A stretch of DNA of 64,000 bases. Source: Strigamia acuminata. Lineage: Eukaryota > Arthropoda > Chilopoda > Geophilomorpha > Linotaeniidae. The notes below the pieces were generated by a model, which was given only the letters and a program-made list of their open reading frames with translations, had not been told where the DNA came from and ran no database searches. Shown in pieces: positions 1-11,586 of this stretch (positions are counted from its first letter, which is position 1; each line of letters begins with the position of its first letter). The position numbers and the translations under genes are program-made. The DNA lies in NCBI GenBank assembly GCA_949358305.1, contig OX442314.1, forward strand, positions 21,693,060-21,757,059, read 5' to 3'.

Positions 1-691
1 TTTAAATCAATAACAAATTTTTTAAATTAGTAATTAATGTATATTAATAATATTAACCTTTATTTGTTCTATTTATTCAATCAATTATTTTCTTCTGCTC
101 ACAAATTTGACACATCTCTCTTCTCTTTAATGTTCACCACACAAAGAGTCAATATTAATCACACAGATGATGTCGTGCATTGATACCTCATAAAAAAAAT
201 AAGAAACAAATTATATTATGGTGTAGTTTCACGAGGTATTTTCCATTCGTTTAATTCGAAACAACAACATGGAACATATGGTGCTGTATGGACGTGAATT
301 ACATTTCTCTTTTGACATCTGTGGAGTTAACAATAGACACACATTTCAACCAGACATTTGAGTCAAGTTACAGGAAGAGTTTATTTCAGTGTTCATCTGA
401 ATCGCTGTAAAAACGTGAGTGGTTATACTTCAGTCTTATAAATACGTTTAATATAAATTTAAGTCTGGTGGGTTATGTGTTTCACTTCGAAGTTTATTAA
501 TACCCTAGTTCTAATTAAAACCAAAACCGAATTCTGCTCAACATTTTGTTCTATTTCCATTTAAATTCTCTCTTTGATCCATGTTGTGGCACAACATTTA
601 TGACCTTGATGATGATTTTATACAGAATGTACACCGATGTAGCCTCCCAACATAATATTTACACTTATTATTTTTCAGCTCCGGCCTCACG

Positions 692-1525
692 ATGGGTACA
701 TTCATGGGTCACTTTTTCCCTGGTTGTCTTCAGATTTCACTCGCGCTGTGGTGGACATATAATGCTTACAAAATATATTTCCAAAGCTTGTGCAATGGCA
801 ACAAATATCGAAGTACGTCTTGGTTTCCAGTGGACAAGTACCCAAACCACCCGTTGGAAAGCTACGTCAAAATCCTGTTGTATGTGGTGGGAATAATCGG
901 TGATGCCGCTCATATGGGCCCCAACCACGCTAACATAAAGAATGTATACCATATTACCATCTACGCATTTGTTCTCATTCAGTCGATGGTGGAAATTCTT
1001 CAGTTTTATAAATTCCGTTGTATTCCACCCGGTGCCGAATATTTTACCGGCGCTTTGGCATTTTTCATGCACACGATTATTTTTTCTTCTCACATTCGTG
1101 GCAGATCCGAATTAGACGTACTTCTTCATACATTCCTAATAATTTCAATTGCATTTTGCTCCCTCACGTTTGCGTTAGAAGCGTTTATTCGAGATAATGT
1201 GATCGTGACATTAGCTCGTGCTCTTAGCGTGCTCATTCAGGGTACTTGGATATTTCACGTGGCTTTCATACAGTTTCCACCAGTAGCCAGTATGAAATAT
1301 TGGCCCACCGAACTCGACCACAGTCAAGCTATGTTATTAGCTATGTATTTTTCGTGGCATGTTGCTGGTGACATTGTAGCAATGTTCTTGTGTGGGGGTT
1401 TGATATCGTTAAAGTATCGAAGAAATATCAATTTTACAGAGTTGAATAACGCTTTTAACGAGTCGAAGTCGTTGAAAAACGGCAAGTGCAAAATGAATGA
1501 AGCAGATGTACGTTTAATAGCTTAA
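692..1525 (+). CDS. TMEM45-family membrane protein, copy 1
   Basis: A 277-residue uninterrupted reading frame with the hallmarks of the TMEM45 (DUF716) family: an N-terminal Met-Gly-x-Phe-x-Gly-His start, about seven hydrophobic segments, and a conserved late 'FSWH' block near residue 225. Family members are multipass membrane proteins of the secretory pathway with poorly defined biochemical roles. The start at 692 is chosen because it reproduces the family N-terminus. It lies 12 bases after a good splice acceptor (ttttcag ending at 679), and a donor-like GTGAGT at 415 suggests a non-coding first exon and a 5'-UTR intron. A polyadenylation signal follows at 1567. A paralogue sits at 4961 with a pickpocket gene between them. 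Family assignment is confident; function is not known. Confidence 0.88.
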   Translation: MGTFMGHFFPGCLQISLALWWTYNAYKIYFQSLCNGNKYRSTSWFPVDKYPNHPLESYVKILLYVVGIIGDAAHMGPNHANIKNVYHITIYAFVLIQSMVEILQFYKFRCIPPGAEYFTGALAFFMHTIIFSSHIRGRSELDVLLHTFLIISIAFCSLTFALEAFIRDNVIVTLARALSVLIQGTWIFHVAFIQFPPVASMKYWPTELDHSQAMLLAMYFSWHVAGDIVAMFLCGGLISLKYRRNINFTELNNAFNESKSLKNGKCKMNEADVRLIA

Positions 1526-1566
1526 ATTCTGCCTTTCTTGCTCTTGTTCGGTGTTGGTTAATGGGG

Positions 1567-1572
1567 AATAAA
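1567..1572 (+). terminator. Polyadenylation signal of TMEM45 copy 1
   Basis: AATAAA about 40 bases after the stop codon of the TMEM45-type gene. Another AATAAA follows near 1606, so either could be used. Confidence 0.55.
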
Positions 1573-2333
1573 TTTAAATATTGAATCTATGTGTAAATGG
1601 AAACAAATAAACATTTCAATATTTATTGGCAAAATAAATAGACGTTTTGATATAAAATATTTCTAGTTTAAGTCGAGTATATTGCATAAACACGAAGTAA
1701 ATACCACTTAGTGTGACGTATCTATGATGCCATGACGTTCACAGGTCAAAGCTTTAAAATTGGTTGTTTTCCACACTTTATTTACAAATCTTCGACGCAC
1801 CAACACAGTATACAGTTACAATTTTCATGCGCGTATGTTCATTATTGTTTTGATGACTTTTCATGCAGTCTAAAAACGTTGCTTAGCAACCAACTATCTG
1901 GAACGTGAAAAACCATCGTTACGTAACTGCTCAAGCTGCACAAACGTAAACAAAAACATTTCAGGAACTTTTTTCATATCATAACTTCAAACGTAAATAA
2001 AAGCCAGTGCGTAAATAAAATACAATTATTTAAGTTTCCTTTACCGTGTGTTGAAGATAGTTATTAAAAGATTATCTTTTCAAAATGTTACCTTCAATAG
2101 AAAGTTATTGACATAGCAGGAACACACACACACAAGTGAAAGACGGAGAAACTTCTAAAGTAAATACGAAAATAAAAGATCGCAATAGAAATGACATTTG
2201 TTTGCACTTGTAAAAATATTAGAGTCAATATTGACATATCGTAGACAAGAATTTCTTGTAGTTTTTCGACAGTACTTATTATTATTAGATCAATGATAGC
2301 TATCATACGGCACATTTCACTCTTCTGCTGAAA
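1573..2333. other. Intergenic, no gene seen
   Basis: AT-rich spacer between the first TMEM45 gene and the pickpocket gene. Frames are short on both strands. It probably holds the 3' flank of the former and the promoter and 5'-UTR of the latter, but no specific element stands out. Confidence 0.5.
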
Positions 2334-4052
2334 ATGCAGATGTCCAGTACTAGACGGTTTTTTATCCAACCAGAGAGAAAAAACGCTCGGAAAATCTCAG
2401 AAAATGCGAACAAAAATTCAAATTGGAAAGATGTCGATATTCCTGGTTTTGCGAATGTCATTGATTCCAAGACAAGTGTATTGCGCCGTGTGCTGTGGGC
2501 CGTCGCTATTCTAATTTGCTTCTTTGTTTGCGTTAATCAAATCGTAGAGCGTATTCTTTTTTACCGCGACTCGCCAGTTGCAGTCAAAGTTCAAATCGAA
2601 GATGATACATCGCCACCCATGCCACGCATTACTGTTTGCAACGAACTGCACAGTTTGCTCCGCAGAGCATTCTTTAATACAACCCAAATAACTGTGATAA
2701 ACAATACAGCAGTACTGGTTAATGCCAATATGCAACGATATCGTATTATAACGACGTCTAAGGAATTTACTAATCTTTGGATGACGTCTGAATGCACTTA
2801 TTTGGCAAAGATAAACATGACAACCAACGAAATATGGAACGATAGAAAATTAACCGAAGAAAACATACTTTTATTAGGAAAAGTAAGCGATGTAAAGTAT
2901 AGATTTGACTGACATTAAATAATCTTTTTTGTTCAATTCATTGTCAGGTTCACGGAACCAACTCTTATAAAACCATCAATTACACTAGTGAAGAATTTAG
3001 TGACCAATCTGGTCCATGTTTTACGTTGACAATCGGTATTCTTACGCAACAAATCGTTCACCTTCCTTTACAATATTTCAATGAATTTACAGTAAGTTTA
3101 TAATTTATTAATTTATTTGAAAGATAACTTTGATGAACACCAAGAGATGATACTGAAAGTGATAAACAATTTTCCTCTCTTTAACGGAGCAAATTATAAC
3201 GTAAGTTTCCTACTTAATTTATATGCATTTAAAAAAAGATGTTAAATAATTCCTCTAATGACTTTAAGATAATATTTCATCAAGATCAACTTCCTTTGAC
3301 ACCGGAAATACAAAAAAGATCTGTAATTTTTTCTGCACGGATTTTTCCAAGCAAAATACGCATAAGCCAAGTAAATAATGAATTGATGACTTTTATAGAA
3401 ACATAGTCAAATTCGGCCACTCGATTGATTCAAATCTCTGGAGAAACAAACATTTTCTAATATATAACCTCTTCCTTTTTTTCAGTTTAAAAATCTTAAT
3501 TTTAGCAGTAACCCTTGCGTGACTTCAGAGGAGTATGTAGAATGCAGACAAGATTGCTTGAGAAAACAATTACTGGCAACTTCAATACGTTGCAAGTAAA
3601 TTTAACAAGAATAAATATTTTTCTTTTATTGCTACATCGTTTTCTTTTTAAGATTTCCGGTAACAATCGATGAGCACGTCGCGAGGCCAAATTGTACAAC
3701 ATTCGATGAATGCACAGCCGGTTTGAAAGAACTTAGAAATGCCCTTTACCATCACAATCCAAACTCATGCAAATGCCCCAGAAAATGCGAGAACAATGTT
3801 TACATGGCCGTAACTACAACAACTGGTACCGAGACAACATGTGATAGTTCGTTCTCTTGCTATGCAATAATGAAAATATCGTTGCCTACACAATATACCC
3901 AAATTTCAGAGTTTGTTGCTTATAATCTTGTAGCATTGTTTTGCGATATTGGTGGATCATTGGGCTTATGTATGGGCTTATGCCTTATTTCAGTATTAGA
4001 ATTAATTCAAAACGTATTGTTTTCGCTGAAACAATTGTTGCTGATAAATTAA
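2334..4052 (+). CDS. ppk: Pickpocket-type DEG/ENaC sodium channel subunit
   Basis: Six exons encode about 461 residues of an amiloride-sensitive sodium channel subunit, a two-span plasma membrane protein with a large Cys-rich ectodomain. Exons are about 2334-2882, 2948-3095, 3124-3200, 3269-3370, 3486-3595 and 3653-4052. Visible hallmarks are the first membrane span near residues 45-65, then 'PRITVCN' (the family FPAVTICN region) and repeated ectodomain cysteines in exons 5 and 6. The second span follows 'CDIGGSLGL', the conserved pore-lining GxS segment. The joint between exons 2 and 3 is the weak point. The strong donor after 3091 would put exon 3 out of frame, and a weaker GT at 3096 keeps it open. 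The start could be 2334 or the next Met at 2340. The gene is flanked by two TMEM45 paralogues. The ligand or stimulus cannot be told from sequence. Confidence 0.87.
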
Positions 4053-4960
4053 GCAGAAAAAGTACATTTGCACTTTGCACAATATTATCTTGTAATCAAT
4101 TCGGCGTTGCCATAATAAACATTAAACAACAATTATAGTACGAGCGTAAAAGATAAAATATCTTATTCTTATCTGTCCTCTCGGCTGTTAACAAAGATAC
4201 AAAACAAAACAATAGTACATTTTTGTTTTATGCCGCTTGCGAAGAATGTCGACAGAGCGCGTCATCGTCTACGCCGCCGAAGTCTTTCCGCTCGTGATAA
4301 AATATCAAGTTATATTTCATAGGGGCGCTGAAATACACTTTGAACAAAGACGCCTTTCACCAACGATGCAGCACAAAATACGAATCATTAAAGGAGACAT
4401 TCCACATAATGAAGTTCAACACTATTCGCCCCAAATGGCATTGGTATTGGGTTCGGGTCAGCTTACATTGTAAAAAAAAATAGAGATCCCAAATACTTAT
4501 GGCCCGTAAATTTGATAAAATAGCCCTTGAATAATTTGGTGTTCCAAATTTGCTATTCAACAACCCTTCAAAAAGGTTGCTTTGCTGTTGTAAACATCAG
4601 CAAAGAAAGAAACCCATAAATAAAATAAAAAATAAAAAATATTTTTTTAAATTTCTCTTGTAATAATTTCCAAAAATAATCTTTATTAATCGCTTATCTC
4701 TTGTTTTTCACTGGATGTCCACAACCACCTGCTGCATATGTTTTTATTATTCATACCCGGAAGAATTGATGCAGAGAACCTTCATTTCACTGACAGCATT
4801 CTGATTTGAAAACTACCTAAGAATTTCTTCAACATATATTTCTAAAAAGTATGTATTTACACAAATTATACGGAAGTGGCACAAAATTCACAATTCGACA
4901 CTTCTGACCGCACTAAAGCCCAATTTCTCATCTTGTTTATTTCTTCTTATTCAAAGTTCA
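4053..4960. other. Intergenic, no convincing gene
   Basis: Spacer between the pickpocket gene and the second TMEM45 gene. A short plus-strand frame at 4246-4473 is somewhat less AT-rich than its surroundings but matches nothing I recognise. The part before 4961 looks like a 5'-UTR, with an acceptor-like ttattcaaag ending at about 4956. Confidence 0.4.
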
Positions 4961-5785
4961 ATGGGTTCATTCGGAGGCCACGCCATTCCCGGATTTTTCC
5001 TCTGCGCCATTGGATTTTGGTGGATGCTTAACATTTGCATCCGTTACTATTCGTCCCGCAAGGAATTCAGATCGGCGCTCTCCTTCACTTCGCCGTCAAT
5101 GTGTTGCAAGAAATGGCCACTGGATATTCTCATCGTGCTGTCCATCTGCACCGTGGCGTTAGCTGGACAGATATTTGTGTTGAAAACCAGAGACATTCCC
5201 GAGGGTTTAATTCGAGGCGAATATTACGAACATGCCGTATTATTCGGCGTTTTCATTCTCATGTCTTTACTAGAATTACTTCGCTTTTTAAAACTCTCCC
5301 TGCCTCACAATTTCGAATACCTAGGCGCGCTAGGCGCCTTTTCTCTATTCGCCTTGGTTCTTTTTCTTCACGCTAGAGGTCTCACGCCAATGCACAATCA
5401 TTTGCACATGATTCTCGCCTACACAGTGGCTGCACTCTGCATATCATTAGCTGTAGAGATGTATAATAGAAAAAGCTTCACAGCTGCAGTCAGCAGAGCT
5501 TATTTTACCTTTTTAAGTGGTTCTTGGATAATCCAAATTGGAATGTTTTTGTATCCACTTAAAAAAGAACCAATTTGGACCGGTGATGAGCACTCGGAAA
5601 TAGTCCTAAGCACGATGATCTTTTCCTGGCACTGTGCAGCCATTTTTGCAGTTCTAGCTTGCTTTGTGGTTCTCCTTGGCATTTGCTATGGCACTCCAGC
5701 ACATTTAAATGTCACAGAATCCAACGAAAATTTAATTGACCCAAAGCATAAAGTTGTGTCGGGAGCTAATGGACAAATTGTTTAA
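4961..5785 (+). CDS. TMEM45-family membrane protein, copy 2
   Basis: A 274-residue intronless coding frame, paralogous to the gene at 692. It starts with the same Met-Gly-x-Phe-x-Gly-His pattern ('MGSFGGHAIPGF'), has about seven hydrophobic segments and ends with the same 'FSWH' segment before the last span. The family (TMEM45, DUF716) is membrane-bound and its biochemical role is not settled. The start reproduces the family N-terminus. A polyadenylation signal lies at 5869. The two copies differ substantially in sequence, so the duplication is not recent. They are separated by a pickpocket gene on the same strand, with no sign of a shared transcript. Confidence 0.88.
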   Translation: MGSFGGHAIPGFFLCAIGFWWMLNICIRYYSSRKEFRSALSFTSPSMCCKKWPLDILIVLSICTVALAGQIFVLKTRDIPEGLIRGEYYEHAVLFGVFILMSLLELLRFLKLSLPHNFEYLGALGAFSLFALVLFLHARGLTPMHNHLHMILAYTVAALCISLAVEMYNRKSFTAAVSRAYFTFLSGSWIIQIGMFLYPLKKEPIWTGDEHSEIVLSTMIFSWHCAAIFAVLACFVVLLGICYGTPAHLNVTESNENLIDPKHKVVSGANGQIV

Positions 5786-5868
5786 TCCTGTGAGATTATG
5801 TGTGCATTAGATTGTTAGTTTTCACAAACACGTTTTTTTTTTTAAAAAAAAATTTAGTTCTTTATTCC

Positions 5869-5874
5869 AATAAA
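5869..5874 (+). terminator. Polyadenylation signal of TMEM45 copy 2
   Basis: AATAAA about 85 bases downstream of the stop codon, after a T-rich then A-rich run. Confidence 0.55.
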
Positions 5875-6684
5875 TAATTGTGTTTTGAATTAAAAATCTA
5901 ATTTTTTAGAAGTTGAATTATCGTCTTGGATCATAAAGTTTTCATTTCCTCTATTTTGGGAGTCTCACCCCAGGACACCTCAATTCAAGTGACTTGGCAA
6001 CTTTTTTTTTTACATATAAATGAAGACTGAAGTCGAAGTAAAAACAGTTTGACCCTGCTGATCTTCACTTACTGCTTCCGACCCGGATACACAGATAATT
6101 TCCATGCGTTTATGGTTGACAAATAAGTGAATTTGAGCTGGATTTCGTGAAACAGTATATCAACACCCACTACCAGTAACCATCATATACAGGTCATAAA
6201 TCCATTCTTTTCTTTCAAGTCCGCCCTCGTCTGCCAGTCTTTCACTAAAGATTAATACAAAACATCCAAAACACTTCTATATACTGTCTATTTTTATATT
6301 TCTGATTTTTTAAAACAAATCAAATAGAAAATTTAGAATAAAATAAAAATTAACAATTCGCTAAATCTTCAGATAAAATTTGCTATTTTTTTTCAGGTTT
6401 TTTCCACTTGCCCAGCTACAAAATCCTGACTAATATCCTTCAATAAATACATTTTAAAATTAGATTTGTAAGCGATGAAAACCACAGGAAATACACTTGA
6501 ATTATTGGGTACGCAGTCAACCTCTCTATATTCTTTTTTTTTTTCCATTTCCGTGTTTTGCCATCCAAACTCACTGATTTTTAAAATATGTCCATAAAAA
6601 TTAGATACACCTCACAAAAGGTAGGATTTTAGATTGATTACAAAAAATATATAGATATTTCGTTTAAAATTTGCCTTCTCTCAG
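5875..6684. other. Spacer or unresolved 5' exons of the next gene
   Basis: AT-rich. The membrane-protein exon that starts at 6685 needs an upstream exon with a start codon and probably a signal peptide. Short open stretches exist near 5935-6035 and 6055-6125, but none joins cleanly with good splice sites. Confidence 0.35.
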
Positions 6685-7161
6685 CTTTCTAGTAATGTTC
6701 CTGTCATGACACCGTATTTACTCCTCCTTATCATATTTCTGTCCTCAATTGTCGGTACATGTGCTCTTGGTTTATTCTGTTTAAGCTTGAAAAATTTCTG
6801 CTCACCCAAAAAACCACTTGATCGAAACGTTTTAATCTCGCAGTCAAAAAAGTTTCGTAGACTTTCTCGATTGTGTAGACAAGAATCGAGTTTAGGAAAT
6901 TGGGGAAACATTGACGACGTCATCCCACCATCGCCCATCATGTTGAGCGGCGCTTCCAACTACCCTTTTGTCGACAAAAAGCATTTTTCCGACTATTACG
7001 GCAGTTCACGAAGTATTCGAACGAGCAAATTGGCCACGATTTCCCGTGTAGTTTCAATTGACGCGGCTGCGGCAACAAATGAAGCGGTGCAAATTCAAAT
7101 TGAGGAGTGTCGAGATATAGATAATGTAAAGAATGGCGAAGAGAAAACAACATCATTTTGA
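6685..7161 (+). CDS. 3' exon of a single-pass membrane protein (unrecognised, partial)
   Basis: An open frame follows a splice acceptor (ctctcag ending at 6684). It encodes about 158 residues: a short extracellular stub containing 'PVMTPY', one strong hydrophobic span (about 6709-6790), then a basic and polar cytoplasmic tail. The upstream exons, and so the true N-terminus, are not resolved; the first internal Met is at 6706. The stub and membrane span resemble those of the small gene at 33637-34129 ('PVMTEPY' before its span), so the two may be diverged relatives. After the TGA at 7159-7161 another frame stays open to 7273 with an acidic, Ser-rich composition. I do not recognise a family. 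Confidence 0.5.
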   Translation, partial: LSSNVPVMTPYLLLLIIFLSSIVGTCALGLFCLSLKNFCSPKKPLDRNVLISQSKKFRRLSRLCRQESSLGNWGNIDDVIPPSPIMLSGASNYPFVDKKHFSDYYGSSRSIRTSKLATISRVVSIDAAAATNEAVQIQIEECRDIDNVKNGEEKTTSF

Positions 7162-7316
7162 TATCCATGAGCGACCAAGCACAAAAAGAGAAAATGATTC
7201 AGATATTAGTTCGGATAATGATCGGTTGATGAATTTTGAGGTCATTAACTTGAGCCCTTCAAACATGGACTAATTTTTATACTTTTTTCCTTTTAATTTT
7301 GTTGCTTTGGTTTTGA

Positions 7317-8556
7317 AATTATTATTATTATTGTTTATTTTCCAAAAGAAGGGTGCCCCCCAACAGCCGAAGCCTACAGGGGGGGGACACCCATCAAACC
7401 ACCTAAACAACCATCGTCAATTACAAAAACAAAAAGAGATCAAAAAAAAAAAAAAAAAAAATCATAATTCAAAATAGAACATCAAAAGAAACACAACAGC
7501 AAAAACAAAAAATCAAAATTAAAATTACATTAAATCAGCATCAAGACCCAACAACAAAAGCATGCTCAATACCAGAGAGAGTACAATTAAAAATGTCAAT
7601 ATCACCCAAAAAGACATTAACGCTCCGTAATAAACGCCCAACAGGGGAGTAAGAGTTAGAAACAGAGAAAGTAACACGTGGGGTGCGCAACTCCCTCCCC
7701 ACCCAAGGAACATTAAAGTGCAAGCAAGATAACAGACAGGGAGCCACGACCTTGCCACTGATCAAACGAAAAACGAAAATGCAGTCAAGAAGAATCATAT
7801 GGGAACCAACAGAACGCAAACCCAAAGCCACGAGCACCTCCGAATAAGAATAATTAAATAGGTGATAAAAATATCTCCTATAAATCATCCAAGCAAAATT
7901 ACGTTGCAGCCCCTCGAGACGGTTAAGCAGATAGACAGCACAGCCCCTCCAAACCAAAGACGAAAACAAAATACGAGAACGAACCAAAGAAATAAACAAC
8001 AAGCGAAGCGGACCCGGAGACGTAAAAACAAAAGAGAGACGAAAGAGAATGCCCAAAACCCTCGTACACTCACCGACCAATCGATTAACATGATTTCTAA
8101 AGATAAAACAATCATCGAAAGTCACACCCAGATCCCTTATCACCGAACGTCGTGGAATCAAAACACCACCCAACGTGTAGGGATGCAAAAGCTTCACAGC
8201 ACGACGGGAGAAAGAAAGCACTACTGACTTGTTGACATTTAGGCTCATGCAGTTTGCATCAGTCCAACATTGTACTCTATTCAAATAACGCTGCAGATCC
8301 TCGCAATCCCCAACAGTATCAATGCTGCGGCCCAACTTGGTATCATCCGCAAAGAACGAGTGGGACAGACCACGAAGAAAGTAGGATAAATCGTTGATAA
8401 ACAGCTTGAACAACACAGGACCCAGAATAGAACCCTGTGGGACACCAGAATTAGTCACGTAACAACTTGACGTAGTAACCCCATTACACTTAAGAAAGTT
8501 ATTCCTCCGACCTAAATAACTAGCAAACCACTTAATAAAACGCGGGGAAATCAGTT
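7317..8556 (-). mobile_element. 5'-truncated non-LTR retrotransposon (LINE) fragment
   Basis: On the minus strand an open frame (about 8556 down to 7541) encodes the second half of a reverse transcriptase. It has the 'GVPQGS' block, the catalytic 'FADD' box and the thumb region typical of jockey/CR1-like LINE polymerases. The copy is truncated at its 5' end near 8560, before the first RT motifs, and no endonuclease domain is present. The non-coding 3' end runs to about 7317 and finishes in a short (AAT)n tail at about 7318-7337, as in elements that prime on simple repeats. The RT part has no internal stop, so the truncated copy is fairly young, but it cannot move by itself. Confidence 0.85.
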
Positions 8557-8945
8557 ACAACTGAGGAAGGAAATTAGATAATGCATATTTTCTTCCTATT
8601 TATTTATTATACATATATTATCTTAAAGTGAATGATTGAATATTGATGTTAGTAAATTAAACATGTAATTTCCATAAAATTAAATAAATGTAGGCTATAA
8701 TTATAATAATTATAATTATAAGTTGAAAAAATGTATAATTCTGATTGCAAAATGCAAACAATAATAATTTAGTAATATTCACACAAACAAATAGTTTAAA
8801 CTTTTTTATTCCATGTTATTCGTATGGGAGACAATTTTTAGCACGCGCAGCAAAGCAGCCAAGTTCCAGGGGCAGCACAACAAACTCATTTTTTCAAAAA
8901 ACTCTTCAGTTTAATAAGAAAAACAATTGTATTTTCACGAAAAAA

Positions 8946-8970
8946 TAATAATAATAATAATAATAATAAC
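8946..8970. repeat. (AAT)n microsatellite
   Basis: About eight tandem AAT units in an AT-rich spacer with no gene (8560-9300). Confidence 0.8.
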
Positions 8971-9307
8971 TAAACCGCATTATAAAACATGATTGATAAT
9001 GTGACATGAAAAATGCATCTTGGCAAACAAAAATAGCGTAAAATAATTAATTGAATTCGAAAAGTTTTAAATTAAAGAGATACAGCAGAACAATGCAAGA
9101 ATCACCTGCAAAGAGACAATCAAAGCGATTAGTCAGATCGCAATGCAGGTGGTGGACTCTCACCTGGTTCCTTGAAACCAGTCCACACACAGGAAGTGGA
9201 AGGTGAAGTGCCTGTTTGGGGTCAGGTGTGCAGCCAAGCGAGTCCTTGGACTATGAGTTGGTGGTAAGCCAATTTGCTTTCAATTCTTCTAAGGTGAGGG
9301 CCGCAAA

Positions 9308-11346
9308 ATGCCCTGGTCTGTCTATTTGGCTGTAACAATTTTTCTTCTCCCAACATGTTTAGCCGCTAGAAAAGGTAAGAAAAATCTCATTTCACCGAAC
9401 TAAAACACCGCACCAATTTTTATTTATCAACAATATTAACACAAACATTACAAAAATTAATTCATCCGACTAAAACATTTTAATCCGCGAAAACATCATT
9501 TATTTACCACCAACAACAAACTAAAATCTCGACAAAAATAATTAAATACAAAAATATTCTCTTATATTTGCAAACTATTTTTTTTATTATACCGGATTTA
9601 AGATGTAGGTCTATCAAAGAACTCACCTGAAAGGTCAATTTTCTTTTTTCTTCTTTTCAATGCTCGCCTGTGGCTGTGTTTTCAGTGTTGTCAGTTCAGG
9701 AACTGTGCGTTCACAATTTAATGCGCCCTGTTGTGAGACTATCAACAAATGGGCACTTTGTGTCAGCTCTCGGACTTGTGCTCGAAGGACTACACGCCTG
9801 GCCCCGTGCTTTTGACTGCACCGTCACTCTGCAGGTCACTGAACCGAACACTGTCATCGGTCTAAGTTTGGACCATCTCCAATTGCGAACCAATATTAAT
9901 TTAGAGTGTTTGGATTATCTCGAGGTAATAAATAACAATAAATAACCACAATATCAATATCATTGTTTAATTATTACTCAGATTAATGATGGCACGAATG
10001 CAATTCGATTGTGTGGTGACACGAGCAACCAATCGAAAGAGATGCAACTTCCTGCAGCGATTCCTACGCATTTCGAATCCACCAGAGATGTTGTCACAAT
10101 CCACATTTTCAGCAGACCAGCGACACCCGAGTACAGATTCAAAAACAGAGCGCCATCTCTCGAGTTCTTTTTCAACGCAGTTGCTTATTACAAAGGTAGA
10201 TATTTGTTTGTTTTTCTTTTCATATAGTAAAATGTAATTTTACAATTTTTTTTTTCACAGTCACTTCAGAAAATTCATGTAGATTAATGAATGGATTCTT
10301 GTGTGGTGAAGGAGGAAGATGTCTTCCCAAGAGATTAGTGTGCGACTTGTATCCAGATTGTGGAGAAATCAATGCTAATAATGATGAAAAAGCAAACTGC
10401 TCCGATTCTGGTGAATATTCATTTATTTCGAGACTTTTTGTGCAGTCAAGGATTTATGATGTACTTTTATTGCTTTATGCACGCTCAACTGAATTTAACA
10501 AACATATATTTCATAAGTTATGAACCTATAAAAGTTTCATCTTCAAAGCCCCTATTATCCCTTTGCTTTGTGTTGCGTATAAAAGATGAGTGATTCACTC
10601 TCATTGTGCGGAAACAAATGGTGTAGTTATCTCACTTGTTGGCCACCTGTTTCCAAGCTTTAGCACTGGCGTAGCAAGCCTAGAGGGCCCAAAAATCTTT
10701 CGCAAGTACACGCAAGAGTTCGTTTCCCGACTAATCCAATTCCTGTTGCATCTCTTTTGCCTCGAGTATTTATTTATTTAAAAAATACTTTTTTACGGCT
10801 CTGCTGAAGGGCCCATCAATACAACTTGCACACTGGCCCATTAAAGACAAAACAACATCCAAAATTCATATCTATTAAATTTTCTACTAATTTTTTTATT
10901 TATAATTGATTTATTTTTATTATGATTATGTTTTAGAAAAAATCTGGAGCAGAAACGATGATCCAGCATTATCTCCAATAACATTAAGCTTCATAGTGAC
11001 CGCCTGCATTCTAAGCTTGATCAGCATTACCATCATATTTTATTGGTCGCGAAATCACTTCCTCAAGAAGACCCTGCGCACTACCAGCAACCAAAACCTG
11101 ACAGATCCGTCTCATCAGGTGAATTCTGACGTCTTTGTGATCGAATCGTGTCATTACGCATCAACAGATGTCGCAAGTGCACCGAGTTACGAATCCCTCT
11201 TCCCCACAGCACCCACATTGACTCCTCAACCTTCGCTAGCCAACAATGAATTGCCACCCGCCTACGAAACGTTATTCGGTAACACGAGTGGTGCCAATAA
11301 AATGGACAATCGAGATCAAACGGCCACCAAACAAAATCCTGTCTAA
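9308..11346 (+). CDS. Single-pass receptor: CUB-like, LDLa, membrane span, PPxY tail (gene 1)
   Basis: Five exons in consistent phase give 359 residues: 9308-9374 (signal peptide), 9686-9924 and 9982-10195 (CUB-like domain), 10261-10410 (LDL-receptor class A repeat), 10937-11346 (membrane span and tail). The LDLa exon has six cysteines and an acidic end, but its calcium-binding Asp/Glu pattern is looser than canonical. The span lies near residues 240-262. The tail contains 'LPPAYETLFG', a consensus PPxY motif for WW domains of Nedd4-type ubiquitin ligases, and a second partial copy, 'APSYESLF'. The neighbouring gene at 11904 has the same exon plan and tail motif, so they are tandem paralogues. 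The layout recalls LDLRAD3/LDLRAD4, where PPxY motifs recruit HECT ligases; applying that role here is inference. The ligand is unknown. Confidence 0.82.
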
Positions 11347-11580
11347 AAACAAAAAAAACAAAAAAAAACAATCTAAGGATTTATATAATGATTTAATTTC
11401 CATTGCTGATTTTCTCGGCAATTTTATGCGTACGATATATTATCACTTAATTTGTTTTTATACGAGACAATTTATAAGGAATGATTTTCTATTTATTTAA
11501 TTTATATGGTATTTATCATGATTAGGCTATTATTTCTTGTGAAATAGTTGTTTGGGATGAATGTGACAAAAACAATTCTA

Positions 11581-11586
11581 AATAAA
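11581..11586 (+). terminator. Polyadenylation signal of receptor gene 1
   Basis: AATAAA about 235 bases after the stop codon, ahead of a T-rich stretch. Confidence 0.5.

Noticed and set aside
4237-4473. A 78-codon frame between pickpocket and TMEM45 copy 2
   Set aside because: Slightly better composition than background, but no homology recognised, no splice partners and no conserved motif.
7862-8227. A 121-codon plus-strand frame
   Set aside because: It is antisense to the LINE reverse transcriptase and highly biased in Arg, Lys and Gln. Shadow frame.
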